Shown: piece by piece, positions 38,601 to 49,451 of the stretch
Position numbering within the stretch: the stretch's first letter is position 1
Layout: each line of letters begins with the position of its first letter
Origin: Adiantum capillus-veneris
Taxonomy: Eukaryota; Streptophyta; Polypodiopsida; Polypodiales; Pteridaceae
DNA length: 58,000 nucleotides
NCBI GenBank assembly: GCA_014529385.2
Contig: CM043969.1
Coordinates: forward strand, 13,903,446 to 13,961,445
Reading direction: 5' to 3'
Position numbers and translations under genes: made by a program
Notes under the pieces: model-generated
Seen by the model: only the letters and a program-made list of their open reading frames with translations
Databases searched by the model: none
Told to the model about the DNA's origin: nothing

Positions 38601-39860
38601 GCTCCATTGAAGCATGAGGAGAAGCAAGCTGCACCATGTCTCCAAGATGCTAGGCTCCATCGAAAAACATTAAACCCACGATATGTCGTAGATGAGGGGT
38701 TTACATTCAAGGTCCAACACTTGTCCAAGCTATTATTGGTAGTAGCGTGAGTGGTTTGGTCTCAAGATTCACCACTTTTCCACTCTATGCCATTATATTA
38801 AGAATATTTGGGTGTTAAGGTCCACCACTTGTCCAACCTATAAGGATATATCATTAAGGTTATTCTTTCTCACCACTTGGAGTGACCATGATAGGTTTTA
38901 CATGGGGGTTTGGTTCCAAGGTCCACCACTTGTCCAAGCTAACGCTATTGAAACATAGAGAGAAACAAACGTCCACCACTTGTCCAAGCTAGGCTCCATT
39001 GAAACATGGAGAGAACGATGCTCCACCATTTGTCGAAGCTAAGTCTATTGAAATATGGGGGGTTTACGTTCAAGGTCCACCAGTTGTCCAAGCTATTATC
39101 GCTAGTAGTATGAGTGGTTTTGTCTCAAGATTCACCACTTTTTCACTCTATGTCATTATATTAAGAATATTTGGGTGTTAAGGTCCACCACTTGTCCAAC
39201 CTATAAGGCTATATGTTAAAGGTTATTCTTTCTCACCACTTGGAGTGACCATGATAGGTTTTACATGGGGGTTTGGTTCCAAGGTCCACCACTTGAATCA
39301 AGGAGAGAAGCAAAGGTCCACCACTTGTCCAAGCTAGGCTCCATTGAAACATGGAGAGAAGGATGCTCCACCATTTGTCCAAGATAGGCTCCATTGAAAC
39401 ATGAAGAGAAGCAAGCTGCACCATGTCTCCAAGATGCTAGGCTCCATCAAAATACCTTAAACCCACGATATTTCGTAGATGGGGGGATTACTTTCAAGGT
39501 CCACCACTTGTCCAAGCTATTATCGCTAGTAGCATGGTTCGGTCTCAAGATTCACCATGCAATTTTCCACTCTATGTCATTACATTAAGAATATCTTGGT
39601 GTTAAGGTCCACCACTTGTCCAACCTATAAGGCTATATCTTAAATGATATTTTTTCTCACCACTTTGAATGTGCATGATATGTTTTACATGGGGTTTTGC
39701 TCCAAGGTCCACCACTTGTCCAAGCTAGATCTATTACATATATATTATACATACAATATTCAACTAGATTCCCTACCTATCATGTCTAGTAGCATGGATG
39801 CTATAGCTTTAAGGTCCACCACTTTTCCAACCTATACTCTCTTATGTAAGGGAGATCTCG
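29615..39860 (+). repeat. Satellite array B, higher-order repeats of about 441 bp and 361 bp
   Basis: The anchor AGCATGAGTGG (or AGCCTGAGTGG) recurs 24 times, from 30,022 to 39,531. Successive spacings are 442, 440, 361, 442, 441, 441, 442, 361, 392, 332, 363, 442, 442, 441, 423, 424, 442, 421, 346, 442, 442, 363 and 424 bp. Full units therefore measure about 441 bp, and a shorter variant lacks about 80 bp. Each unit contains five or more cores GGTCCACCACTTGTCCAAGC, separated by ATTGAAACATGGAGAGAAGG-type spacers, built on a monomer of about 51 bp. The left edge (29,634-29,775) is the reverse complement of the terminal module of array A2. Confidence 0.95.
30176..30448 (-). other. Recurring 90-codon open frame in the satellite (not called as a gene)
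   Basis: The minus strand of many 441-bp units keeps one frame open for 83-90 codons, from a start reading MDKWWT to a stop after WNQTPM. Sister frames lie at 31,419-31,691, 35,517-35,789, 35,942-36,193, 36,363-36,635, 37,230-37,481 and 38,456-38,728. The translation is itself repetitive in steps of 17-18 residues (for example FNGAYLGQMVEHPSLHVS, then MDPSLDKWWTFASLYVS), because the 51-bp monomer is divisible by three. I do not think it is a gene. Openness over many copies can come from the monomer length plus homogenisation. Confidence 0.35.
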
Positions 39861-39865
39861 CTATA

Positions 39866-40210
39866 AATTCAAAACCTTCCAGCCTAAATTTAAAATTCAA
39901 AATCTAATTGCCTAAATTTAAAATATCCCTCCCAAATTTTAAATATCCCGCTTAAATTTTAAAATATCCCACCCAAATTTTAAAATTCAAACTTTTTTAT
40001 AAACAATTAAATTTTACCACTTAAATTTAAAATATTCCACGCGAAATTGATTTTAAATTCAAGTTTACCACAAACAGATATCATTATACCACCTAAATTC
40101 AAATATGCAAACCTCAAATCATTATATTGTACATAAATTCAAACAAATTCAAATTAATAAGCCTAAACTGATATTAGTTTGCATTGATATGAATTTATCA
40201 CACCTAAATT
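39866..40210. repeat. AT-rich short repeats (CCTAAATTTAAAAT type)
   Basis: Right after array B, the sequence repeats variants of CCTAAATTTAAAATATCC and CCCAAATTTTAAAATTC about six to eight times, with steps of about 22-30 bp. It becomes irregular towards 40,200. Confidence 0.75.
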
Positions 40211-40800
40211 ATGTCACCATGTTAGAGAGAGTGGTTAGAGAATTTTAACAAGGTCCACCACTTGTCCAACCTAGATCCCAAGGAGGATTGAGTGTACAAG
40301 GTATTGTTTGGAGGTCCTTATAGTCCACTGGTCTCAAGGTCCACCACTTGTGGTAAGGGTCACCAAAAAGTGTATATATTCATCCAAAGAAATACACGTA
40401 TTTTTGGTCTACATGTCCTAGTTTCAACCATTTATGTCCATTAGGTGTATCACTAAACAACACTACTATTTTTGAGAAACAGAAGTAACAATCATATCTA
40501 CAAATGGATTAGAGGAAAATCAGCTCAGCATACATCCAGAACTCGCTACAAGAATCGACTTTAATAGATCACGCAAGTAAGTCTTCCATTCAAACTTACT
40601 AGTATTACAATGTGTTAGTTATTTGTGATATTTATGTATGTATATATACTATGTGTGCATATCATAATTAAGTGTAATTGTGTATCTGCATTATGTATGA
40701 GTATTACAATGAAATAACACAAATATACATACATACACATAGATAACACAGACGCACACATACATGAGCATGTATTTTCAAGAGAGAGATAGCAAGATAC
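40211..40800. other. Spacer with isolated satellite cores, no gene seen
   Basis: Two cores (AAGGTCCACCACTTGTCCAA near 40,250, and a partial one near 40,337) stand alone. No open frame or family is recognised. Confidence 0.5.
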
Positions 40801-40802
40801 AG

Positions 40803-40807
<5 letters not shown>

Positions 40808-40855
<48 letters not shown>
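40808..40855. repeat. (GA)n microsatellite
   Basis: About 24 GA dinucleotides, preceded by a shorter GATAGA stretch. Confidence 0.95.
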
Positions 40856-40859
<4 letters not shown>

Positions 40860-40897
40860 CCTGTTTTCTAGAGAGAGGAGAGAGAAAGATAACAAGA

Positions 40898-41140
40898 TTT
40901 CACTGTGTTTATGTATGTGGAAGAGAGGAAGATGATGTATGGGAATATGTGCACGTATTTTCAAGAGAGAGACAACAAGATAACAGATTTCACTGTGGTT
41001 ATGTATGTGGAAGTGAGGAAGACGATGTGTGGGAATATGTGCATGTATTTTCAAGAGAGAGACAACAAGATAACAGATTTCACTGTGGTTATGTATGTGG
41101 AAGAGAGGAAGACGATGTGTAGGAATATGTGTATGTGTGC
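40898..41140. repeat. 90-bp tandem repeat, about 2.7 copies
   Basis: TTTCACTGTGGTTATGTATG starts at 40,898 (with one change), 40,988 and 41,078. Each repeat includes GGAAGAGAGGAAGACGATG and TTTTCAAGAGAGAGACAACA. A diverged upstream copy of the last part lies near 40,770. Each unit contains short GA runs, so it probably evolved from the neighbouring microsatellite. Confidence 0.9.
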
Positions 41141-41640
41141 GGGGATATTTTTAAACTATGTATCTCTGTCTTTTGACGAGAGAGTGTGTGTGCAAGAAGA
41201 GTTACAGAGAACCATCTTCTCTATATGAAGAAAGACAGAGAGTGAGAGAGAGAGAACTACCTGCTTTTTCTCTATTCGTGAGGTGTGCAATGTCTCCTGA
41301 GAAGAAGCTATGCCCGATCCTGCCCTTCTAGAAAGCGTTGCGTACGCTACTGTTTCTTTATCTTGTGCGCAAACTTTCAATCCTGTGCGCTCCACCTATG
41401 TGTTGTGTACGATGCCGGGCTTGCTCCTCAACGTGCGCGTATACTCCAACTGTGTACGATCCGTGTGCGCTTTCTGTGTGTTTGCTGCTCGCCTGCTTTC
41501 TCTGTGTGCGTTGCTCGTGCGCTCTCTCTGTGCCTAATCTTGATAGGGTTTATTAGAATGCCACGTATGCTACAAGTCCATGTTTTATCATAGGATTAAA
41601 AAAAACAAAAGCAATATAAAACATTAATCAATTCACACAG

Positions 41641-41850
41641 CCTGCCCCTCGACCCCGCCCCTTGACCCCGCCCGGGGCGCTACCCCGGACCCCGCCCAGA
41701 ACAATATCCCAAAATCAGCCTCCCAAGCCCCGCCATCGAGAGCGCTATATTCCACATCCCCATCAAGAGCGCTACCCCCAAACCTCACGTGGAAGCGCTG
41801 CCTTGTCACCCCATTGTGGCATTGCCCTAAGACCCCGCATCTGGAGTGCT
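41641..41850. repeat. GC-rich segment with repeated GCGCTA words and G-quadruplex potential
   Basis: An abrupt GC-rich stretch in an AT-rich region. CCCCGCCC-type blocks come first. Then GCGCTA or a close variant recurs at about 41,678, 41,739, 41,770, 41,793 and 41,847, each near an ACCCCG/CATCCC word. The minus strand has several runs of three to five G within about 60 bases. The composition and repeats differ from everything else in the window. It may be a fragment of a GC-rich retroelement LTR, but I cannot assign it. Confidence 0.6.
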
Positions 41851-41879
41851 AAATGGGAACATTCCTCATTAGTGAAATT

Positions 41880-42430
41880 TTGAACATAAATTATATTTAG
41901 CATATACTTAAATATAATACAAATATTAACATATTAACTATACTACTAATTTACTATAGCAGTTCTAGATTATGTCCCATACTATATTTAAGGTGCCAAA
42001 GGTTTGGCCTTATGGTCCTAGATTAGGCCAAGTGGCCAACACATATAGGACCAAGTGCACACTGTGCCACAAAACTTGGCCACCACTTCACTTGCCAAAG
42101 TTTAGGCCACATGGTCAATCCTAAGTTTCCAATGTTCTTATTATGTCACCTTTTGCCTCGTGGAAAACCTAGGCTTGTTTTCACATACTCAGGCACTTCA
42201 AGCCATAATAAATTTTCATTACTCTTCGGCAACCCTTTTGTTCAAGTCTTTGAAAAAACGTTGCATAAGGCCACCCTAAACCATTTTCATTTAGGGGTGT
42301 CTAAAACTAGCTTTTTGGCAATTCGAGAAGAAAATGGTCAAAGTTTTATACTTAGTTTTAACCACTTGACCAATTCAAATATTGGAAAGCAAGGTCTTGT
42401 AATACTTTTCTTTGGACATCACACATTAAA
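41880..42430. other. Unassigned spacer
   Basis: No gene or family recognised. One frame is open for about 117 codons (42,111-42,464) and contains a run resembling ordinary protein (FSLLFGNPFVQVFEK), but it runs into satellite and has no supporting context. Confidence 0.4.
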
Positions 42431-43915
42431 ACTAGTTCCCTCACTTGTCCAAGCTATGCTCTAATAGAATAAAGGGCTTTTGGTTTCAAGATGCACCACT
42501 TTCCCAACCTTGATTCCATTAAAGAAGCTAGCTCTACTTAGACATTTAATAGCAAGGTCCTGTAGCAGTTCACATTGAACATTTTCCATGGCAGCTAGCT
42601 CCACCACTTATCTAAGCTATGCTCTAATACAATAAGGGGGTTTTGGTTTCAAGATCCACCACTTGTCCAAACTTGATTTGGGAAGCAAGGTCCTATAATA
42701 GTTTTCTTTGGACATTCACCATTACAACTAAGTCCACGACTTCTCCAAGCTATGTTCTAATACACTAAGGACGTTTTGGTTTGAAGGAGAACCACTTGTA
42801 CGACTTTGTTTTTGGAAGTAAGGTCTTTACATAGTTCACCTTGGACCTTGGACATTGGATACTACAACTAAGCCCACCACTTGTCCAAGCTATCCTCTAT
42901 ATATAGGCAAAGGGTTTGGGTTTCAAGATTCACCACTTTTCCAACCTTTCTTCCATTAAAGAAAGGAGGGGCATTATAACTAGGTCCACCAATTGTCCAA
43001 GATATGTTCTGATATAGAAAGGGGATTTTGGTTTCAATAATCCACCACGTGTTCAACCTTGCAAGACTCAAGGGATACTTGGACATTGGAAAGCATAGTC
43101 CTATAGTAGTTGATAGGTGGCAGTGGGTATAACAACTAGGTCCAGCCTATGCTCTCATATAGCAAAGAGGCTTTGGTTTCAAGGTCCACCACTTGTCCAA
43201 CCTTGCTTCCATTAAAGAAATGAGGGGCTACGTAAACATTGGCAAGCAAGGTAGAAAGGTCCTAAGGTATTTCACCTTGGATATTGGGCATTAAAACTAG
43301 GTCCACCACTTGTCCAAGCTATGCTCTGATATAGAAAGGGGATTTTCGTTTCAAGGTCCACCACGTGTTCAACCTTGCAAGACTCAAGGGATACTTGGAC
43401 ATTGGAAAGCATAGTCCTATAGTAGTTGATAGGTGGCAGTGGGTATTACAACTAGGTCCATCCTATGCTCTCATATAGCAAAGAGGCTTTGGTTTCAAGG
43501 TCCACCACTTGTCCAACCTTACTTTCATTAAATAAATGAGGGGCTACGTAAACATTGGCAAGCAAGGTAGCAAGGTCCTAAGGTATTTCACATTGGATAT
43601 TGGGCATTATAACTAGGTCCACCACTTGTCCAAGCTATGCTCTAATATAGAAAGGGGATTTTTGTTTCAAGGTCCACCACGTGTTCAACCTTGAAAGCCT
43701 CAAGGGATACTTGGACATTGGAAAGCATAGTCCTATAGTAGTTGATAAGTGACAGTGGGTATTACAACTAGGTCCACCACTTGTCCAACCTATGCTCTAA
43801 TATAGCAAGGATGCTTTGGTTTCAAGATCCACCATAATTTCCAACCTTGCTTCCATTAATATAGCAAGGAGGATTTGGTCTCAAGGTTCACCACTTGTCC
43901 AACCTATGCAAACCT
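42430..43915 (+). repeat. Satellite array C, higher-order period 316 bp
   Basis: The satellite core is as in array B, but the higher-order unit differs. GTTCAACCTTGCAAGACTCA (third copy GTTCAACCTTGAAAGCCTCA) occurs at 43,051, 43,367 and 43,683, exactly 316 bp apart. Each unit has TTGGACATTGGAAAGCATAG, TAGTTGATAGGTGGCAGTGG and AGGGGCTACGTAAACATTGG in order. It is a separate amplification of the same family. Confidence 0.92.
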
Positions 43916-43999
43916 TTTCCATGTTGTAGCATGATTTTTTGTTTGAAGAGTATTTTTCTATAACTATGGATTTAACAATGTAATCTTTTTCACTTACAG

Positions 44000-46900
44000 G
44001 ATGGACTTTGAATCTGGGGAGAAAGTACATATGATACTTGACAATGAAATTGTTCGTATTGGCTGTGTGTGTAGAACAGATCCAGATTCTACTTGTGGTG
44101 GTACAAAGATAGGGCAAGGAAATGTCTCCATACTAGTGGAGGAATGCTTGAAGGATGTGGTCCTACCTTTTCCTACAATGGATACTTCATCTCTCCAAGG
44201 CTCATTATGGAGTGTTGTTCGATGGTCAAAGCTTCTTTTGCAATCTTTTGTATTAAATGGGAACATAATTGATCCACAGGAAAGCTACAATGGTGATGAA
44301 GAACATGATCATTCTGATCCTCTAGTTACAAATGCAATACCTATGACAAGCCCAGAATTTGAAGCAATGATTCGAGAGTCTTGGAGAAATCAGAGGGTCC
44401 TTTTAAAAGATGACACAATGATGCAAACCATGAATGAAGGGACCATCTTATATGTATTTCCACATGATTATGTCAACTTTCAGGAACTTGGTCCTGATTG
44501 TGTGGGTGTGGGTATTGAAAGAGAAAATGCAAGCATTGATGATGTGGTTGAAGTGGGTGGCATCACTTTGCTAAAGTGGCCCATCAAGCAGACAACAATG
44601 TTGAATGGGAGCCCATTACAACGATTTGTTCCTGTTGATGTCATGCATGCTACATATGAGGATGTATCCAACGATGACAATGTTGGAAAAAAACTTGATG
44701 GGAGTAATGTTGTCCAGTTGTCAACGAAGAGATGATACACTTTCATGAACAGGACTCAAAAATCAAAAGCAGCACCAGCTTTGACTTTTTACCTTTCAAA
44801 CAAATCAATTCAAAGGGTATCATGCATTGATTGTTGTGCACAAAAATGTTGCCAGTTTGCACATCGTGATATGGTGACATGGTTACGACAACAGTTTTGG
44901 GGAGAGTCTCAAAAATCACGCACTAATTATGTTTATGATGTTCTTTCTATATGTTATCAGAAAGATGAGAAGTCACGATACCAATTCAGGCTAAATGGCT
45001 CTATTGTTTGTTGTAGAGCATGGTATGAGCTACATGGAATACCAAAGACATCATTTTATTGATACAAGGAGAGCTTTGAAAATGGTGTGCGCCAATATGT
45101 ACATGGGAACACATGTACATTGAGAAGGGGAGTTCAACATACTAGTTTAGCAAGTGCACTACTAAATGAGTTTGTGGAAAACAACTCTGAGAAGATGCCA
45201 CATAGAAGTAGAACACTGCTAGATGACTCAAGAGAGACTCAATTGGTGATTCCATCAACATACAAACAAGTGGATATTTTATGTGAAATCAACACGACAC
45301 TTGACCAAATGGGCTATGAGAAGAAGCTATCCCAATCTTCTTTTGGTAGAATTTGGAACAAAGAGTACCCACATGTCACTTTAACAAAGACGAGTGAGTT
45401 CTCTAAGTGCAATATTTGTAGCTCAATCAAGTCAAGGTTAGAAGCTAAACCTTCTCTTGAGGGAGAGAGAAGTTCACATGGCACAACAAAAGAGTTGCAG
45501 AAGCCTATATTATGCATGGCGCACGTATTCAGAAACTCAACCACAAAAATATGTATGCATAATCCATGATAAGATGGATCAAAAGAAGACTTCCATTCCT
45601 AGATTACGCATTGTTCCCAAGGGTGTGGATTCAGGATATAATCTGCAGGTGGCATTGATTGGCATGATCACTCATGGACATGGAGAAGGTCATTATGGAT
45701 ACTTTGTCTTGAATGGTTTGTGGCCAACTGATCCAAATCTTACAATTGGCTCAATTGCTAATTGTTTACATAACCTAGAGAGGATAGATAAGCATCCTCT
45801 TGGTGATCTAGTAACAAATGGACTTCCAAGGAGCAATATTTCACTACTACATGCTTTGAACTCAAGGGATGCTTTGGACTATCATAACTTGAGTGATGGA
45901 AAAGAGCCCAATGTGCAGTCGTCAGAAATTGCAGAAGAGGAATTGGGGTCAACATTTCACAGATTGCCAAAGAACTTGTTGCTACAATTGGATAATTGTG
46001 CAGGGGAAAACAAAAATTGATACTTATTTGCCTATTTGTCAATGCTTGTTGCAAGGGGTGTTTTCAAAACCATCCAGCTGGAATTTTTAATGGTTGGGCA
46101 TACACATGAGGACATAGACGCCATGTTTAGTAGGTTTTCAGAGAAGCTGAGAGTTACACAAACCTATACTTTGCCACATTTGATGGATACATTACGATAC
46201 AGCTCATCTTCATCTCCAGCTCCATTTTTTCTCACAAAGATCCACGATTTCAAGCAATATTGTGATGGCTATCTTTGTGATGGACAAGACATACTTGTTG
46301 GACATTCCAAACCGCTTCAGTTCAGGTTCTTTATGCAGGATGAGACACCAATGATGCAATATAAGGCACATGTAGGTGTATCAAGTTGGAGTGGAAGTAT
46401 TCGCCTTTGGAAAACAGACATAGAAGGAAAGCCAATGTTACCACATGGAGATCCACCTTTAGTAAAAATGGCGGAGTATGTCAAGGCCCACGAAGAAGTC
46501 ATTTTGGGGCTAAAGAACTATATAAAATTTTGGAAAATTTTAGGGAATGGTTCAAGTATTCCGCGATATTATAGACCCGTGATAGATTATTGGAGTAAGG
46601 TAATTGAAGAGATTGGAAAAGCAATCATATCAGAGGGAGTCTTGTATGAAATGTTTTGGCCAAAAACTCAAGAATATTCTCACCTACAAAGCACTACAAT
46701 GAATTTGCAACAAGGAGCAGAAAGATTCCTAGGCCTTGAAGAGTTGAACGATCATTTTTGTGGGCCTCAACGAGATAGGCCAAGGGAAGAGTTTGACCCT
46801 ATGTCTGATGTGCACCAAGGTGACTTTCTTATGCTTGTTCCGAGTGACACAGAAATCTATCCAGTGTGGCTTGCAATGGCTTTAACTGACATTGATAATG

Positions 46901-47208
46901 AGCCTACATCACCAAACTACAGAAAAATCTTGATTCAATATTGGGCACCTTGCACGAGAAAAAGTGGGATGACAGATACTCAAGCTTACAGCAATTGTTG
47001 GAAGGGTTATTGGGCTGTCAACTATAAGGACCCACAACTTTGGGAAACTATAGATGCAATTGTTTGGTCCTGGAGACCCAACAAAGAAGGACCATTTTCT
47101 AGAATAAAGATTCCAGAAAGGCATGCTCTAAAAGCCAAAGAAGGCCTCACTCGTGCACATCAACCACACTTGGATCAAAGTTCAGATATGGTATCAAATG
47201 TGGAGTAG
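44000..47208 (+). pseudogene. Decayed DUF7869-type element protein, probable transposase
   Basis: One long coding frame follows an acceptor-like TTTTTCACTTACAG, with ATG at 44,001. The N-terminus (about residues 5-85) looks like a DUF8039-type domain seen in plant transposon proteins: hydrophobic strands, TDPDSTCGGTKIG, and a VRWSK end. A related segment (about residues 150-225) ends LLKWPIKQT. Next come cysteine-rich parts (CIDCCAQKCC near 44,828; CNICSS near 45,410), then LQLDNCAGENKN (about 45,985-46,017) and VGHTHEDIDAMFSRFSEKL (about 46,093-46,149), the hallmark of DUF7869 proteins. An RNase-H-like transposase role is inferred. Lesions: in-frame TGA at 44,733, 45,060 and 46,018, and a one-base slip in a GA run near 45,460. 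The last 390 codons are intact to TAG. The family is usually multicopy, so the gene probably belongs to a mobile element. Confidence 0.65.
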
Positions 47209-47559
47209 AATTATGTGGAGCTTCTATTGTGACTATACTAGTAAGTTTGTAAACAAAATCCTTTTTGTATCTTCCTTTGTTTTATGTAATTTATAGTTAT
47301 TATTCAAATCCATGTGTTGTACATCCTCTTGACTTTTGGTGTTTATCAACACCACAATCCTATGAGATTTTCACTTTATTTACTAACCACACACCTCAAT
47401 TTTTCCCACTTTAAGTGGAAAATTCCCAAATTACATGAATTTAGTCGATTTGAAGATTCCCATAATGTGAGATTTTTACCAAAATACCTAATATGGTCTT
47501 CAAAGAAGATACATCAGGGCAAGAAAGATAGGTAGGGGCAACAGAACAAGGAGAGAAAC

Positions 47560-49440
47560 AACAAGACCAGGAGGAAATGTCTCCGAAGCCTACCCCACCT
47601 GCTACTAAAAAACAAGAAGACTACTCGATCCAAGTCCTCCCCCTTCACCAACAGTTAGACCCATTGAGGGCGAAGAAGCCAAATAGGAGTTTGAACCGCA
47701 GGAAGCAGCAGGTTTTGAACAACCAGCAGCAACCACTTTTGAGCAAACCAAAGAAACAGAGGCAAAGGCCACCCCATCTACGACCACCCCACAAGAAACC
47801 ACAAAGGCAACCAGAAGGCCTCAAGAAACTGGAGCAGCCGAGGCAACCGCACAGCCTCAAGGAGAGATAGAAACCCCGATGCAACCCCAAGCAACCTTAG
47901 CCCCACACATAGACTGTTGAAACATCTAGGCAGCCTACAGATCATGAATATTGGTAGACAAATGATGAAGTCATCCTGCAAGTTAGTTAATATGCCAAGC
48001 GGATGTAGGAGTTGACTGAGAAAACGCGAACAGCAGCACTTATCTGAATTGCAAAAGCTAGAGAGCTGGAGATGGTCATCAATGCTCTCCAAGGAGAGCT
48101 AGAAGACAAAATGAATGTCATCTCAGATCTGCAGAGACAAATCCAAGAGCTAAGATTTGAAGTTGAACAACACCAGCTGGCCAAAGAGAAACAACAAATG
48201 GAAATGGAGGAACTGGGCGAACTTCTCACGAAGTTATCAGATGCCTGCACGACTAAAGACGAACAACTAATAGAGATTACCAATGAGCTCTTAACTACAA
48301 CTCTGTCAGTACAAAAGATCCAAGTGCAGCTCGATGTAGCGAATGCTTCGCTGCAATATTCAGATCAAAGGATCAATGGTCAGGTAGCATTTTTGCGACA
48401 AATAAGGAAAAATCCCGCAGTTGCCTCGATCAAAGGTACCAATGAAGTATATAAGGCATTGGAAAAGAAGAATAAAGATCTTGAACTCAAGCTAAAGCTA
48501 GAGCAGTCGCAATGAAGAGACCTTGCATTGATGTAGGTACAAAGATAAGAACAACTATTTAAGGAGACAATAGAGCTCAAGCGAGTCAATAAGCTGTTGC
48601 GAGAGGGACAACCAGAGACACAAGAAGAAGCTGGTACCTCAGAGCAACCAAATGTTGAGATTCCATCAGTCTCTTTTGCTGAGATGGAAACCCAGTTAGT
48701 AGAAGGGCTAGGAGGAGAGGAAGATTTCCAGGTACCAATAACAAATGTTGAGCAAGTGCCAATGGTCCAGCTCTCTAAAGTTGAAGAATATGCACTCAAG
48801 GAGTACGTTTCTTAGGAGATGGATGAACAATGGAAAGCAGCGATGGATTAGGAGTTGAGAGTTCTCCATTAAGTCAATGTTACTCAACTCACTCCCAACC
48901 AAATCAATGCACAATGGAATCAACAATCATTGCCATATCCTTTGATCAAGGTAGATCTTTTACAAGTCAAAGGAAGATAATACAAAGACAATATGCAAGC
49001 AGAAGGCGCAAAGGAAGTCCACCCCAAGTGGAGAAAGAGCTGGTTGAACAAGAATTACGATATTTGATTTTGTTCACAAGAGCATCTGTAGCCCTTTAGA
49101 GAGACCCGACCTTTTGTCATGTACCACATGTAAGGACATGGCAAGCACACGAAGCAATGACTGAGAATCAGCCTACATGGCTGAACTATCCAAGATTTCC
49201 AGCTCCAAAAACCTAACCTCCAGAAGCAATGGTGATCAGCAACCTAACCTCCAAATTTGTTGGCTACTTAGCCATTGAGCTAAAAAACAAGATCACCATG
49301 TAGTTCTTGCAGGTTCCTGACAAAGAAAGAAGACTCAAATATGAGAAGGCACTCCACGCGCTTAAAGACCGCCTCGCCGGCTGTCAACCCGAATATTATT
49401 TCAGCCCATAACGCTCTCTCAAGGGACGACACAAGTGAGG
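47560..49440 (+). pseudogene. Gag-like coiled-coil remnant of an LTR retrotransposon
   Basis: A Pro/Thr/Glu-rich stretch (about 47,660-47,920, readable as EFEPQEAAGFEQPAATTFEQ) precedes a coiled coil. That frame has heptad-like LQGELEDKMNVISDLQRQIQ and MEELGELLTKLSDACTTKDE parts (about 48,085-48,300), then acidic EMETQLVEGLGGEEDF. The whole lies in one frame, broken by TAG 47,955, TAA 47,988, TAG 48,006, TGA 48,045, TGA 48,513, TAG 48,534, TAA 48,546, TAG 48,813 and TAG 48,849. No protease, reverse transcriptase or integrase is found between it and the 3' LTR, so the element was non-autonomous (gag-only) or lost its pol. A long charged Gag with a coiled coil is seen in some plant retrotransposons. 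Confidence 0.55.
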
Positions 49441-49451
49441 AGGGGGGAAAA
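49437..49451 (+). promoter_or_regulatory. Polypurine tract
   Basis: The 15 purines GAGGAGGGGGGAAAA directly precede TGTTAG, the expected start of a 3' LTR. This is the usual site of plus-strand priming in LTR retrotransposons. Confidence 0.7.

Noticed and set aside
29779-39860. CRISPR-like appearance of regularly spaced cores in array B
   Set aside because: The spacers are themselves repeated, the period is irregular at the monomer level, and the genome is eukaryotic. It is a higher-order satellite.
41285-41593. Three overlapping open frames of 72-102 codons rich in Cys, Arg and Leu
   Set aside because: Overlapping frames in a region of low complexity; none has a recognisable motif.
44001-46020. 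Stop-codon reassignment (TGA as sense) as an explanation for the DUF7869 element
   Set aside because: The SET gene ends naturally at TGA after its last motif, and other elements have TAG and TAA stops too, so decay is simpler.
47577-47870. 97-codon Lys/Gln/Pro-rich frame
   Set aside because: The neighbouring frame (EFEPQEAAGFEQ...) has the composition expected of a gag linker, so this one is most likely its shadow.
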